Below are positions 7,474-15,859 of a stretch of DNA of 64,000 nucleotides, in pieces. The notes beneath the pieces were generated by a model that was not told the origin of the DNA, made no database searches, and was given only the letters and a program-made list of their open reading frames with translations. Positions within the stretch are counted from its first letter, which is position 1; each line of letters opens with the position of its first letter. Made by a program: the position numbers and the translations under genes. The stretch comes from Idiomarina baltica OS145 (GTDB taxonomy: Bacteria; Pseudomonadota; Gammaproteobacteria; Enterobacterales; Alteromonadaceae), in contig NZ_AAMX01000001.1 of assembly GCF_000152885.1 (NCBI RefSeq), positions 186,001-250,000 of the forward strand. Direction: 5' to 3'.

Positions 7474-8843
7474 GTGGCAGAAAACAAAAGTATCAGGGTA
7501 AGCACCAGAAAAGGAATCAGAAACGTCCTCAGTCCTCCCCTTACCGGCTAACCAGATCAACGTTGTCCGAATTGTCTTCATTTCTTCTCAGTGACCCCGA
7601 CGATTTGACGCGAGGCTTGGCATTAGCCAAGTTAGCCACTGGACGCAATATGAGATCGCTTGTCGATGCGAGCTTGGACTTTGAGATTCTTAGCACAGGC
7701 GTTGGTAAACTATCCAATAGCTGGCGCTATGGAGTAGCTTCTTCACCAATATTTGATGAAGCATCAAAACTTGTGACCAAAGACGATAATTACATCCTAT
7801 TGCCGCCATGTGTCGCGAAACCTACCGCCCAAGCCCGCTCACAATCAATACCAATCGATATACTCGAGAGTAGAGTCGCTCGGCTACTCGCTGGGAAACG
7901 AGGTCCATCAGGACAGCTGATAACGCCCAATGCACTCCAGCGCGTCATTGATTTCGAATTCACTACGGTAAATATGACACGCTTTGAACGTGACTTTATC
8001 GCGGATAGAAAAATGAATGACAACATGCAAAATTTTTATGCAGCATTCTCTGCAAAAACGCTTCATAAACATCACACAGATTTCATGGCTTTATTCTTAC
8101 CAGAGGATGAAATCGAAGCATATAAACAGACGTCAATTCCTGACGACACACTGTTTGGTTCGAAAAAAGCCTTGTCATCTCACGGGGTTGAATATGTGTT
8201 TTCACAGCTTCAATCCGCGCTCAGGAATGCGTTGATTAAAGAGGATCGTATCGCAGCACATAACATTTACACAGCTTATGTTGTTAACTTGCTGCAATTT
8301 GCGACGATGCATCGCCCCGCTCCCGATGTATTTAGAACGATAGGTGCCTTTCTTGATGATTTTAATCAAGTGGAAATCGTCGATAAATCCGATAGCTCTG
8401 CACGACTAGTCCCTGTGTGCCAACGCGCTCGGCAGGTAATTCTTCATTACATCGATTATTTAAAGTGCTATCAAGAGCGTTTTAGATTTACTAACACCAA
8501 CAATTATCAGGCGATCGACGACATGCTATCTGGCCGCTCAAACCTCTTTCGCATCCAAACAGCATCGACTTTTTTACCCAACTTCGATCACTTACGTGGC
8601 TATCTTTCTGATGCGGTTTTCAGATCGATAAACTGGCATCGCCATACAATGGCAAGCCTACTCATCCAGTCAGACGTCGACCGGGATGTCCTTGCGGCCT
8701 TTATGGGTCACCGACAGGCACTGGACTCGCCAACAAAATCGAGCTCAACATTTCGTTACCAGCAATTGCTCGATATTAGTGAACGGGTTGATCACATCAT
8801 GGAAGCGCTGGCTCTACCGAAAAGCTCATTGATGAGCAAATAG
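7470..8843 (+). CDS. Tyrosine recombinase (457 aa), second gene of trio
   Basis: The N-terminus is short and basic. The last 100 residues carry the tyrosine recombinase end-box: a HRHTMASLL segment (the HxxR region), FMGH (GH/W box, about 415-418) and a Tyr in STFRYQQLL (about 430) as the candidate nucleophile. The catalytic domain is diverged and the first Arg box is hard to place, as in recombinases that work in pairs. It is coupled to the upstream ParB-like gene by a 4-nt overlap and followed 10 nt later by the 1056-residue integrase. This matches the composition expected of the GmtY recombinase of gamma-mobile-trio islands, but I did not confirm family membership. Confidence 0.8.
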   Translation: MSGRKQKYQGKHQKRNQKRPQSSPYRLTRSTLSELSSFLLSDPDDLTRGLALAKLATGRNMRSLVDASLDFEILSTGVGKLSNSWRYGVASSPIFDEASKLVTKDDNYILLPPCVAKPTAQARSQSIPIDILESRVARLLAGKRGPSGQLITPNALQRVIDFEFTTVNMTRFERDFIADRKMNDNMQNFYAAFSAKTLHKHHTDFMALFLPEDEIEAYKQTSIPDDTLFGSKKALSSHGVEYVFSQLQSALRNALIKEDRIAAHNIYTAYVVNLLQFATMHRPAPDVFRTIGAFLDDFNQVEIVDKSDSSARLVPVCQRARQVILHYIDYLKCYQERFRFTNTNNYQAIDDMLSGRSNLFRIQTASTFLPNFDHLRGYLSDAVFRSINWHRHTMASLLIQSDVDRDVLAAFMGHRQALDSPTKSSSTFRYQQLLDISERVDHIMEALALPKSSLMSK

Positions 8844-8853
8844 GGAGATAAAA

Positions 8854-11800
8854 ATGGACTTACTTCGAAAAGTTATCACCGAGCATGCGACACCGCAGAA
8901 GAGCAAAATTGAAAAAGCGAGTATCAACTGCGCTGACACGTTAATGCATCTGATATGCCGCGAGCCAATTGATACTCTCAACGATGCGCATAAAGAAATG
9001 GTATTTTCAACAATCTACGACTCCGTGCATGCTAAAAAGTCATTAAGCAGCAAGTTCAGACGTGCACTCATAGATGCAATTAACCAAAAACTTTATGGCC
9101 AACACTACTATTCAACGCCCCGCTTAAACGGCTTTGTTGATCCAAAAATCGTTAAAGCTAAGTCGTTACTCCACGGAGCAATAAATGAGGTTAATCTCCT
9201 AGTCTCGGTGCAAAAGTCGTTTAACAATAGTTATCCACTGTTTCTTGTCCTGTTTCACGCCGCGTTCGAAAGTGGTTTATGTTTCGAGGAAGCACTGGAT
9301 GCACTGCTAACGACAGTTACAACATCAAAAGTCGTGCTCAAAAAAATTGAAGGAAACTGGGTTATTCCTCTTATTTACTCACGTCGAGGTCATGAAACCA
9401 ACACAAAGGCAAATAGAAGGAAAGTCACTCAACGTAACTTTTATCCCGGCCCACTCACCCTGTTTGCAATATCCGGTTTTATAAAAAGTCGGGCAACCGC
9501 CTGCATAAGCGGAGACGCAACAACGCTGCTAAAAAATGAACTGTCTGCAATTGCCTCTCAACAAGCCATCAAAAAGCTTAATAATCGCACGTTCTTGCGT
9601 GCGGTTGCGCAGCTCGTCAGCGAGCAGCCCGGCTCAAATATGCCAAGTTTTCTACGGCATTTTGCAGGCGGAGACTTAAGTAGCGCCTCAACGTCCATCG
9701 AGTGCCTTCAGTGCATTAAAAGCCAAACTTTTCATAATACCATCGCGTCGCCGACCCAACCCAATCCAGTATCTATACCTAGGCAACCTGCTGGTGTGCT
9801 TAAAAAACGTGATCTTCCGGCTTATCATTCAGAGTTCAGCGAAGGTTTGCGAGAGTTATTCAAAGCCAGGAATGATCACCACCGCAGTGCCGCAGAGCGT
9901 AAAGCCTTCATTATTCGAAGGATTGATAGCTTCTATGAGTCGCGTAAGCGCACTATCAGCGACTCTGAGTTCATGCTCATTGATTGGCTGCGATATTGTT
10001 ATCGGGAGGGTAACTTAACCAAGTTTGCAACCGGGGCTCGTTACGTAAGCTCTGTTGCGACCATCTGGCTCGACGTTTGCCAACAAACGAGCGTTTTTGT
10101 GCTCGATGAAGATGAAATGACAGAGCTCTACGAGCAGTTAATGAACAAAAAGAGCCTCTCGGACTCACAATACAGCGAATCAATCATCGAGCTAATGCAC
10201 TTCTTAAATGAAGAGCACGATATTGCGTTGCCCCAACAACTTGAGCCAAGAGATAAACAAAAATCTGTTCATGTCCGCTCAAATATCCCCTCAGAAGTGC
10301 ACATCAAGCAACTGTTTACTGATATCGGCGAGCTTTACGCTAACCAATCATCTCACCTTCGCGAGTCAGTTATTGCGCTACTCATCCTATGCTCCAGGCT
10401 TAACCCTAGACCAAATGAAGTACTCAACCTAGAAATAAAGGATATTGACCTGCTCCTAAAAGGTCATTTGTTCGTAAGAACCAACCGCCACTTTAGAGAA
10501 AAAACATACTCCGCCAAACGACTGATTGAGCTTGATACTTTCTTACCACCTGATGAATCCAAGTTTATCCGCTGGTTTATAAATCGCCGAATGGAGCAAG
10601 CCGGGCGTTACCTAAGTGCAGATGGAAGAGTGAGATTCACGAACCCACACATGCTCATCTTTTCCAGACTGCCGCATAACAATGTCTTTCTCAACATGCG
10701 CGAAATCAGCCAGCATGTAACTCGACTGCTATCATCATATACGGGCGTTCATACCCCAATGTATCAACTGCGCCACTTCGCAATTTCTACCGCGGTATTG
10801 GTCTGTTTTGCGTCGGACGATACCGTACGCGCCTTAACGCCATATTCACCAGAGCAAGTAGCCGTTATCAGAGATTACTTTCAACTAAGCGACTCCCTAA
10901 ACGTGCTCTATAAGATATCAACCTGGGCCGGCCACCTTGAGCCAGGCATGACGTTATCAACCTACACGCACTTCACTGACTTATTGCTTTTCGAGTCCAT
11001 CATGCGTTCGCACACCACAACCAACATGTCTTCGGTAAGGAACCTTTCACGCATGCAGCCGGCGCGTATGAGCAAGCTTCTACCGGAGGGCGCAAACGCT
11101 GAAGCACTCAATAAAACAGAGCTGATGTCACTTGCTGATAGATTACTAAGCAAAGAGCGAGGCGGATGGGTAGTCAAACAGCACAAAGGGATTGAAAAAG
11201 GAGATATCGACATGGATAGTTTATTCACTCAAAAAACAGAGTTCGATGCTGAGCAAGTAAGCCTTGTGTTAGAGGCCTCCGACAAAGGTCGCTCTATTGA
11301 GCAAATTTGTGACCTTTACAACCTGGAACGCAAAATGGTGGAAGCACTCATAGATGCGGCTCGCGATACTAAAGAGCGCTATAAAACGAAGCATAGAAAG
11401 TTCAGACTGTACGCTGCTGAGACATCAAAGCTTCATGTACCGCTACCGAATTCCAATGATGACATCATGGCCGCAAATATAATCATCAATAAACTTATGC
11501 CGGCTGCGATGCACTATCTTGACAACCAGGTTAGAAAAGCAAGTCATATACTTTTAAGCGCTTCGACGCATAGCCACCGTTACGTTTCCTTCAATACAAA
11601 AGAAATAGACGATGCCATCAATCTCATCACAGCTTTAAAACCAGTCGTCCCCGCTTCACGCTTGTATCTTGAGATTCACGTCGACAACTCGATTTGCGGG
11701 ACTCCCGTTGAAAAATACCGGGATGATATTTTGAAAGTTGTAACAGCACATTGGAATGATGTTTTGAATGCTGTTGGTCACTTCGAGATAGTACTTAAAG

Positions 11801-12024
11801 ATGGCGGGAAACGTCAAAATTCTATGGGCGTTGCTCGCCTTTACTTCCTAGGCCATGATATCAACGAAAATAACGCTCAATACTTAAAGAGAAATAGCGA
11901 ACAATATGCCTCGAGCGCACTTCGGTATGCTTTTCACACGCTTGCGATCTATTCGGGGGCTCTGAGAAGGTATTACGACCCGGGATTTACATATGACCCG
12001 AATAATATCTATGAGCTCACTTAG
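8854..12024 (+). CDS. Large tyrosine integrase (1056 aa), third gene of trio
   Basis: GGGAGA lies just upstream of the ATG and the gene is 10 nt from the previous one. The central region has a complete tyrosine recombinase catalytic set: box I Arg in RLNPRPNEVLNLEIKDID (about 520-537), HxxR-type QLRHFAIST (about 640), WAGH (about 692) and Tyr in STYTHFTDLL (about 703). About 500 residues precede the domain and about 330 follow it, including a charged helical segment. Twice the usual integrase length, it fits the large integrase (GmtZ-like) of gamma-mobile-trio islands. It likely performs insertion and excision with the smaller recombinase. The integron cassettes begin directly downstream. Confidence 0.85.
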   Translation: MDLLRKVITEHATPQKSKIEKASINCADTLMHLICREPIDTLNDAHKEMVFSTIYDSVHAKKSLSSKFRRALIDAINQKLYGQHYYSTPRLNGFVDPKIVKAKSLLHGAINEVNLLVSVQKSFNNSYPLFLVLFHAAFESGLCFEEALDALLTTVTTSKVVLKKIEGNWVIPLIYSRRGHETNTKANRRKVTQRNFYPGPLTLFAISGFIKSRATACISGDATTLLKNELSAIASQQAIKKLNNRTFLRAVAQLVSEQPGSNMPSFLRHFAGGDLSSASTSIECLQCIKSQTFHNTIASPTQPNPVSIPRQPAGVLKKRDLPAYHSEFSEGLRELFKARNDHHRSAAERKAFIIRRIDSFYESRKRTISDSEFMLIDWLRYCYREGNLTKFATGARYVSSVATIWLDVCQQTSVFVLDEDEMTELYEQLMNKKSLSDSQYSESIIELMHFLNEEHDIALPQQLEPRDKQKSVHVRSNIPSEVHIKQLFTDIGELYANQSSHLRESVIALLILCSRLNPRPNEVLNLEIKDIDLLLKGHLFVRTNRHFREKTYSAKRLIELDTFLPPDESKFIRWFINRRMEQAGRYLSADGRVRFTNPHMLIFSRLPHNNVFLNMREISQHVTRLLSSYTGVHTPMYQLRHFAISTAVLVCFASDDTVRALTPYSPEQVAVIRDYFQLSDSLNVLYKISTWAGHLEPGMTLSTYTHFTDLLLFESIMRSHTTTNMSSVRNLSRMQPARMSKLLPEGANAEALNKTELMSLADRLLSKERGGWVVKQHKGIEKGDIDMDSLFTQKTEFDAEQVSLVLEASDKGRSIEQICDLYNLERKMVEALIDAARDTKERYKTKHRKFRLYAAETSKLHVPLPNSNDDIMAANIIINKLMPAAMHYLDNQVRKASHILLSASTHSHRYVSFNTKEIDDAINLITALKPVVPASRLYLEIHVDNSICGTPVEKYRDDILKVVTAHWNDVLNAVGHFEIVLKDGGKRQNSMGVARLYFLGHDINENNAQYLKRNSEQYASSALRYAFHTLAIYSGALRRYYDPGFTYDPNNIYELT

Positions 12025-12090
12025 ACCTTTCTTACAGAGGATAATGGTTGTCTCACACCAAACTACGATCTGCTTCTTACCAAGAGCGGA

Positions 12091-12194
12091 CGTTAACGCC
12101 TCAAACACCGGCTTGGTGAAGTTGGCGGCTTTTGTGCGTCTTTTTGCACAAAAGGTGACAGTTTTGCCATGTCCGAGTGCTTTGACTTATTAAG
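12091..12194 (-). other. attC-like site 1 (degenerate outer end)
   Basis: An imperfect palindrome with GTTAACGCC at one end and a TTATTAAG end instead of GTTRRRY at the other. The arms TCAAACACCGG and (reverse complement) TCAAAGCACTCGG pair with bulges, as attC sites do, around a central hairpin CTTTTGTGC/GCACAAAAG (12129-12154). It lies downstream of the first leftward cassette ORF and marks the end of the array next to the recombinase trio. Confidence 0.6.
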
Positions 12195-12267
12195 TGACAC
12201 TGATGTCAGCCTCGATTGTGGACGTTACAAGGACCACTGATGACGGAGGGAGCGGCACGCTAGGTGA

Positions 12268-12519
12268 CTACACCTGGCCCACCAAGATAACGCGCTCATT
12301 TTTATCCCAGGCCGCCACCATGTTGCCTTTGTTGCGGCGCTCTCTCAGTGCATCGCTGTAATAGCTATCGGGAAAAACCAGCATGTATTTCTCAGTTTTC
12401 GAGCCAATCCATAACTCAGAAGACTCGGAGGCACCACACAAGCCTGAGCACAGATGCAGCTCGGTTTCGCGAGATTCTCTGCTAAAACTGGCGATAATAG
12501 ATACTTGAATGGTGCTCAT
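12268..12519 (-). CDS. Integron cassette ORF 1, hypothetical (83 aa)
   Basis: A GTG start at 12528 is possible, but the ATG at 12519 (MSTIQVSII) is the simpler choice. The 83-residue product has two Cys near the middle (LCSGLCG) and a C-terminal stretch with aromatic residues (YMLVFPDSYYSD). No family is recognised. It sits between attC-like sites 1 and 2 with the site after its stop, the normal order of a gene cassette. No promoter or clear Shine-Dalgarno is visible, which is common for cassettes. Confidence 0.55.
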   Translation of the reverse strand: MSTIQVSIIASFSRESRETELHLCSGLCGASESSELWIGSKTEKYMLVFPDSYYSDALRERRNKGNMVAAWDKNERVILVGQV

Positions 12520-12526
12520 TAAATTC

Positions 12527-12610
12527 ACTTAACGCCCGCAGCACGCGCGGCTATGCAGTGAAGGCGAAGTCGCAACGGAAAAGCCGCCGCCGTGCCTGCA
12601 CTTGTTAGGT
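12527..12610 (-). other. attC site 2
   Basis: Ends ACTTAAC and GTTAGGT match the R'' and R' core boxes. The inner arms CGCAGCACG and GTGCCTGCAC pair with the extra-helical interruptions typical of attC, and a GC-rich stem lies between. The minus-strand reading ends GCGGGCGTTAAG, like Vibrio-type cassette sites. It is nearly the same sequence as attC site 5 (14142-14225), the pattern expected in one cassette array. Confidence 0.85.
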
Positions 12611-12613
12611 TGA

Positions 12614-12943
12614 CTATGACGGATAATATTGGCCATTTGATTTTCTTACATAGTTTGCTGGGTAGTATCGTCCGTCTGATTTCCTGACAAAGGCTGAAGG
12701 ATAATAATATCCATCAGATTTTCGCACCCAAGATGGAGGGTAATACTCTCCATCTGATTTTCTCATCCAACTAGGGGGGTAGTATTTTCCATTAGACTTT
12801 CTAACCCAGTCGCCAGGGTAATAGTTCCCATCCGACTTTCTAACAGAACTGCCTGCTAAAAATGGAAAAATCTCTGCCTGAACCTCTGGGAACGTCGCAG
12901 CCAATGATTGTATTTGTTCATTGAAGCCTGTAATCAAATTCAT
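12614..12943 (-). CDS. Cassette ORF 2: tandem RKSDGxYYP repeat protein
   Basis: A 109-residue protein. After a 33-residue N-terminal region come six tandem 13-residue units of the form (V/M)RKS(D/N)GxYYPxxW. The repeats show in the DNA as a 39-nt period (for example 12671, 12710, 12749, 12788, 12827) with synonymous differences, so the unit is kept at protein level. Each unit reads as a short beta hairpin with an aromatic YYP turn, which suggests a small beta-propeller or beta-roll, or a display of repeated binding sites. No signal peptide is seen. It lies between attC site 2 and attC-like site 3. I do not recognise a described family. Confidence 0.75.
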   Translation of the reverse strand: MNLITGFNEQIQSLAATFPEVQAEIFPFLAGSSVRKSDGNYYPGDWVRKSNGKYYPPSWMRKSDGEYYPPSWVRKSDGYYYPSAFVRKSDGRYYPANYVRKSNGQYYPS

Positions 12944-12969
12944 TACACATGCACCTTATTCATTATTAA

Positions 12970-13003
12970 ACCTAACGCCGTCGCTGTGCCTGGCTTGTTT
13001 ATG
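12970..13003 (-). other. attC-like site 3 (very short)
   Basis: ACCTAAC-GCC at one side and GGC-TTGTTTATGC at the other look like the two outer arms of an attC whose central stem has been lost. It lies between cassette ORFs 2 and 3, and the stop of ORF 3 overlaps it. It is called from position and ends only. Confidence 0.5.
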
Positions 13004-13400
13004 CATTTTTGCGTAGCCCTCTGGGCCACACTGTTTTAACTACACCAAAAAACCGACGATCTATCTCTATCGGACCAGAATGAGGAGAGTCCAATATGGC
13101 CAAAAAGATTATCTGACACGGGTAATCGTCATGTTGAAATGGCACGCTCTTCTTGCTCAGAAAGAACTCTATATAGTTCCGATCATTCTCCACTTCAAAC
13201 GGTGAATCGCAACTGGTGGTGAACTCAAAGTCATGCCTACCTATCGGCTCGGCCTCTATGCTCCAGCTTATATCTTTCAAATGACCTATGGGAAAGGGCC
13301 AGCTATCCTCGAACAGCACCACCGGATTAAAGTGCAAATTCATCGACTGGCGCCTATTTTCATGGGACGTCACCGTTGCTGTACTCAAATGGACTCTCAT
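12999..13400 (-). CDS. Integron cassette ORF 3, hypothetical (133 aa)
   Basis: A 133-residue protein rich in beta-type segments and acidic residues (HDFEFTTSCDSPFEVENDR), ending with WPRGLRKNA. Its start at 13400 has no strong ribosome site; Met 20 (MNLHFNPVVLF) is an alternative. No family is recognised. Flanked by attC-like sites 3 and 4, with the stop codon inside site 3. Confidence 0.55.
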   Translation of the reverse strand: MRVHLSTATVTSHENRRQSMNLHFNPVVLFEDSWPFPIGHLKDISWSIEAEPIGRHDFEFTTSCDSPFEVENDRNYIEFFLSKKSVPFQHDDYPCQIIFLAILDSPHSGPIEIDRRFFGVVKTVWPRGLRKNA

Positions 13401-13426
13401 TTGCTACTCATATTCGACCGTATAGT

Positions 13427-13498
13427 GCATAACGCCACACATCAGACGACTGAAAACCGCGCAGCGGTTTTTGGGTCGGCTGAATGTGATTGTTATAC
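13427..13498 (-). other. attC site 4
   Basis: Ends GCATAAC and GTTATAC are good core boxes. Inner arms (CACACATCAG with CTGAATGTG) pair with a bulge, and the middle forms a strong hairpin AAAACCGC/GCGGTTTT. At 72 bp it has normal attC length. The stop codon of cassette ORF 4 lies inside its core box. Confidence 0.85.
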
Positions 13499-14125
13499 CT
13501 TTTCATGACTCAGCTTTGACTTGAGGTATTTTTCAATTTCCTCGATCGCCCTAACAAGATCTTGTTTGTATTCATCGGGCTCCTCGCTCAAATTGTCGTA
13601 CATAATGTCGCGAGCTTTCTTATCTATGTTTCTTATGGCCTCTTTTGACGCTTCATCGGTATCGGGGTTTATGAGTTCAACGTAATGGCGAATTCGCGTA
13701 AATAATTCATGCTCGAGACCGAATACCCCTTTAAACAGTTCTTTAAGATCCGTGCCCCAGATGGCTTCCGCTTCAAGTAGGTCAGCATATAGCGTTGTTC
13801 TTTCAGCTTGAACTTTGTCCCATCTTGCTTGATAAGCCTTCGAAGTGCCGTAGAAACGTATTTGTTCGCGGGACATTGTTTTAGCTTCTTCCTCTGGCGG
13901 AGAAGGCATTTCGTACGCCCACATTGCAGGATGACGAACACCATTAATCGCGTCTCTGTATTTGAATACAGACACCAATATTCGGCGCGAAAGCTCGTAT
14001 TCAGATTGCCCCTTCAATTGGCGCTGCCAAGTACCTAGGCCTTTCACGGCCACAACCGCGCCAGTAATTGCAGCACCAGAAAGCACAAGCTCCTTTAGCA
14101 ATGTGACTATTTCAGTGCAGGTCAC
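13493..14125 (-). CDS. Cassette ORF 4: membrane-anchored helical protein
   Basis: A GTG start at 14125 is supported by AAAGGAG with a 7-nt spacer. The 210-residue product has one hydrophobic N-terminal segment (VLSGAAITGAVVAVKGLG, about 13-30), followed by a long charged helical domain, probably cytosolic. This is a common layout of small, poorly characterised bacterial proteins found in cassettes and defence islands. The strong ribosome site implies the cassette is meant to be translated. No catalytic motif is seen. Confidence 0.7.
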   Translation of the reverse strand: MTCTEIVTLLKELVLSGAAITGAVVAVKGLGTWQRQLKGQSEYELSRRILVSVFKYRDAINGVRHPAMWAYEMPSPPEEEAKTMSREQIRFYGTSKAYQARWDKVQAERTTLYADLLEAEAIWGTDLKELFKGVFGLEHELFTRIRHYVELINPDTDEASKEAIRNIDKKARDIMYDNLSEEPDEYKQDLVRAIEEIEKYLKSKLSHEKV

Positions 14126-14141
14126 CTGATTCTCCTTTTAG

Positions 14142-14225
14142 GTATAACGCCCGCAGCATGCGCGGCTTTGGAATGGAGGCGAAGCCGCAATGGAAAAGAC
14201 GTCGCCGTGCCTGCGATTGTTAGGG
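14142..14225 (-). other. attC site 5
   Basis: Ends GTATAAC and GTTAGGG with paired inner arms CGCAGCATG and CGTGCCTGCG. The sequence is close to attC site 2 through most of its length, including the GCGGC...GCCGC central stems. It follows the stop of cassette ORF 5 directly. Confidence 0.87.
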
Positions 14226-14753
14226 CTACCCACCGCTTTTTGACTTGATTAAGCTGTTCATGGAATTCGCCATACCCAGACCATTCATTAGGTGATAGTA
14301 GGACTTTTTTACTCGCTCATAATGCTCTGGAGTAAAGCTCATAGTAGTCGAAGGCAACCCCTTCTCGGCTACATAATTTCGTTGATTTTCATTCCATTCA
14401 CCATGAACGTATGCATTCCGGATATATTTACAGGCTAAATAATCATCGAAGCATTCCCGATCAGGATTTAACCCGCGAATTTCAAATGCCTTGTAAAGCC
14501 GTTCTAATCGCTCTTCATTGGAGCCGTTTTCGAAATATGACGCTATATCAAACATCATGGGTTCTGGGTTAGCCCATTTTTTTATGATCATCTCGATACT
14601 GCCAACCATCATGACTATCCACAAACGGCAAAAAGACGAGTACTTGATGCTATCGGGAACGTTGCTTTCAACAGGATGGTCATTTACTAACTTCTCGATC
14701 AGTTCCAGATAAATCTGGTCATCGGAGTATGCGTCAATGAACTCGTCTATCAT
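14226..14753 (-). CDS. Cassette ORF 5: helical HEPN-like protein
   Basis: A 175-residue, mostly helical protein. The segment YIRNAYVHGEW (about 123-133) contains R-x4-H (RNAYVH), the active-site spacing of HEPN ribonucleases, next to an acidic face. The rest (SSFCRLWIVMMVGSIEMIIKKW) looks like packed helices of the same fold. HEPN proteins are common toxins or defence effectors, so this may be an RNase. However, no antitoxin partner (for example MNT) is next to it and the motif alone is short. It ends exactly at attC site 5. Confidence 0.6.
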   Translation of the reverse strand: MIDEFIDAYSDDQIYLELIEKLVNDHPVESNVPDSIKYSSFCRLWIVMMVGSIEMIIKKWANPEPMMFDIASYFENGSNEERLERLYKAFEIRGLNPDRECFDDYLACKYIRNAYVHGEWNENQRNYVAEKGLPSTTMSFTPEHYERVKKSYYHLMNGLGMANSMNSLIKSKSGG

Positions 14754-14759
14754 TTGGAC

Positions 14760-15301
14760 TCCTTCGAATATTTTACTGCCCTAACCTTTGTATATTGTGC
14801 GTACACATTTAAAAACTCGTCCAATTGATAGTTTTCGACTCTTAACTTACTGATCAAGCAGGAACTCCTGACTTGAAAGGCTCCGAGTTAGCAAAGGCAA
14901 TGTGAGCATGCTCAGTTACATTCTAATGTGCGCACAATATCTAATTTTAATTTTTCGTTATGTCATTGACAGTAAACGACTTAAATACACAACACAATAA
15001 CAAAACGTACACTATTGCTGAGATAAGTGTGCCGTGTCTGGTTCGCGCCATCCAGACTCATTAATAACAGCGAGGCGAGTTACTCGTTGAATTAGGCAAA
15101 AAATCCGGAGGTCCGCTCCTCGCTCGCTGCGGATCTTTCCTACCCATAAATCGCATATCGTCAAAGGGTGACCTAGTATGCTCAAATAGTTTTTACTTGT
15201 TTGAAGGCCCGCTACAGTGCGACAATATGGAACGATTACGGACTACCACTGTATGAATTGAGGGAAAAAAACGGCGTTTTAGAGTCAATTTGATACGATG
15301 A
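14760..15301. other. Gene-free spacer within the cassette cluster
   Basis: About 540 bases with no credible gene. A weak attC-like pair (CCTAAT... and ...GTTATTAAT on the minus strand, 15058-15100) could be the eroded site of a lost cassette. A minus-strand frame at 15193-15384 only shadows the next gene. An AT-rich stretch at 14940-15010 could hold a promoter for cassette ORF 5. Confidence 0.4.
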
Positions 15302-15658
15302 TTATGTATCATTTTTGCAACCACTGTGATTACAAGTGACTTTTTCTGTGGATGCTGCCCAGGCTTCAGGGTGAGTTTGCACATTCACGCCACACCCAGT
15401 AGTTTTACCGTCTTTCGCAAGTTTGTGTACTATCCCTGTAGGCTTATGAATAACTGTTTTACACATTTCAGCTTCAAAGCCGGCACCCTTAAATTTTGCA
15501 ATCTTATCGATATTAGCGAAAGCCAGACCGATAGATCCAGCGAGAATAGCTAGCCCCATTTCTGCGGCCATGTTCATAAAGCCATATGTAGAGCTAATAC
15601 CTAAAAGCATTAGGTATGAAAATACTTTAAATATATTTTTGATACTAGACTCCTTCAA
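15302..15658 (-). CDS. Cassette ORF 6: two-helix membrane protein, Cys tail
   Basis: Two hydrophobic helices (VFSYLMLLGISSTYGF and GLAILAGSIGLAFANI) lead into FKGAGFEAEM, a linker seen in many small membrane proteins, then a soluble tail with a TGCG...W...VTCNHSGCKN Cys pattern. The open frame starts at a GTG (15682) inside attC-like site 6. A TTG at 15658 is usable, but the only Shine-Dalgarno (AAGGAG) sits 7 nt before an ATC codon at 15643, which suggests a mutated or non-standard start. The tail matches the separate 52-residue protein at 15860-16018. Confidence 0.6.
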   Translation of the reverse strand: MKESSIKNIFKVFSYLMLLGISSTYGFMNMAAEMGLAILAGSIGLAFANIDKIAKFKGAGFEAEMCKTVIHKPTGIVHKLAKDGKTTGCGVNVQTHPEAWAASTEKVTCNHSGCKNDT

Positions 15659-15659
15659 T

Positions 15660-15701
15660 GTATAACGCTTTGGAAAAAACACGCTTCCCGGCTTGTCAGG
15701 C
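15660..15701 (-). other. attC-like site 6 (degenerate)
   Basis: Ends GTATAAC-GC and GGC-TTGTCAGGC. The second is one base away from the usual GTTAGGC. It is only about 42 bp, so the central stem is short or lost. It marks the last recognisable cassette boundary. Just beyond, GAGTTTAGTCTACG (15704) recurs as GAGTTTTAGTCTACG at 15799, a short direct repeat. Confidence 0.45.
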
Positions 15702-15859
15702 CTGAGTTTAGTCTACGTACTTGTGGAACTCAATTCGTTCTGGATAGTCTCCGTTTTTGACAATTTGCAGACCTATTCCTTCCTTTAAAACTGGCGTCAC
15801 GTGAGTTTTAGTCTACGCTTTAATCAGCCAATATCGGCACACACGAAAAGGAACATTCT

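Noticed and set aside
12660-12870. Regular 39-nt repeats that could suggest a CRISPR array
   Set aside because: The repeats are in one open frame, abut without spacers, and vary mostly at synonymous positions; they encode the RKSDGxYYP units.
15193-15384. Minus-strand 63-codon frame overlapping cassette ORF 6
   Set aside because: It overlaps the Cys-tail coding frame, has no start signal and no recognisable product.
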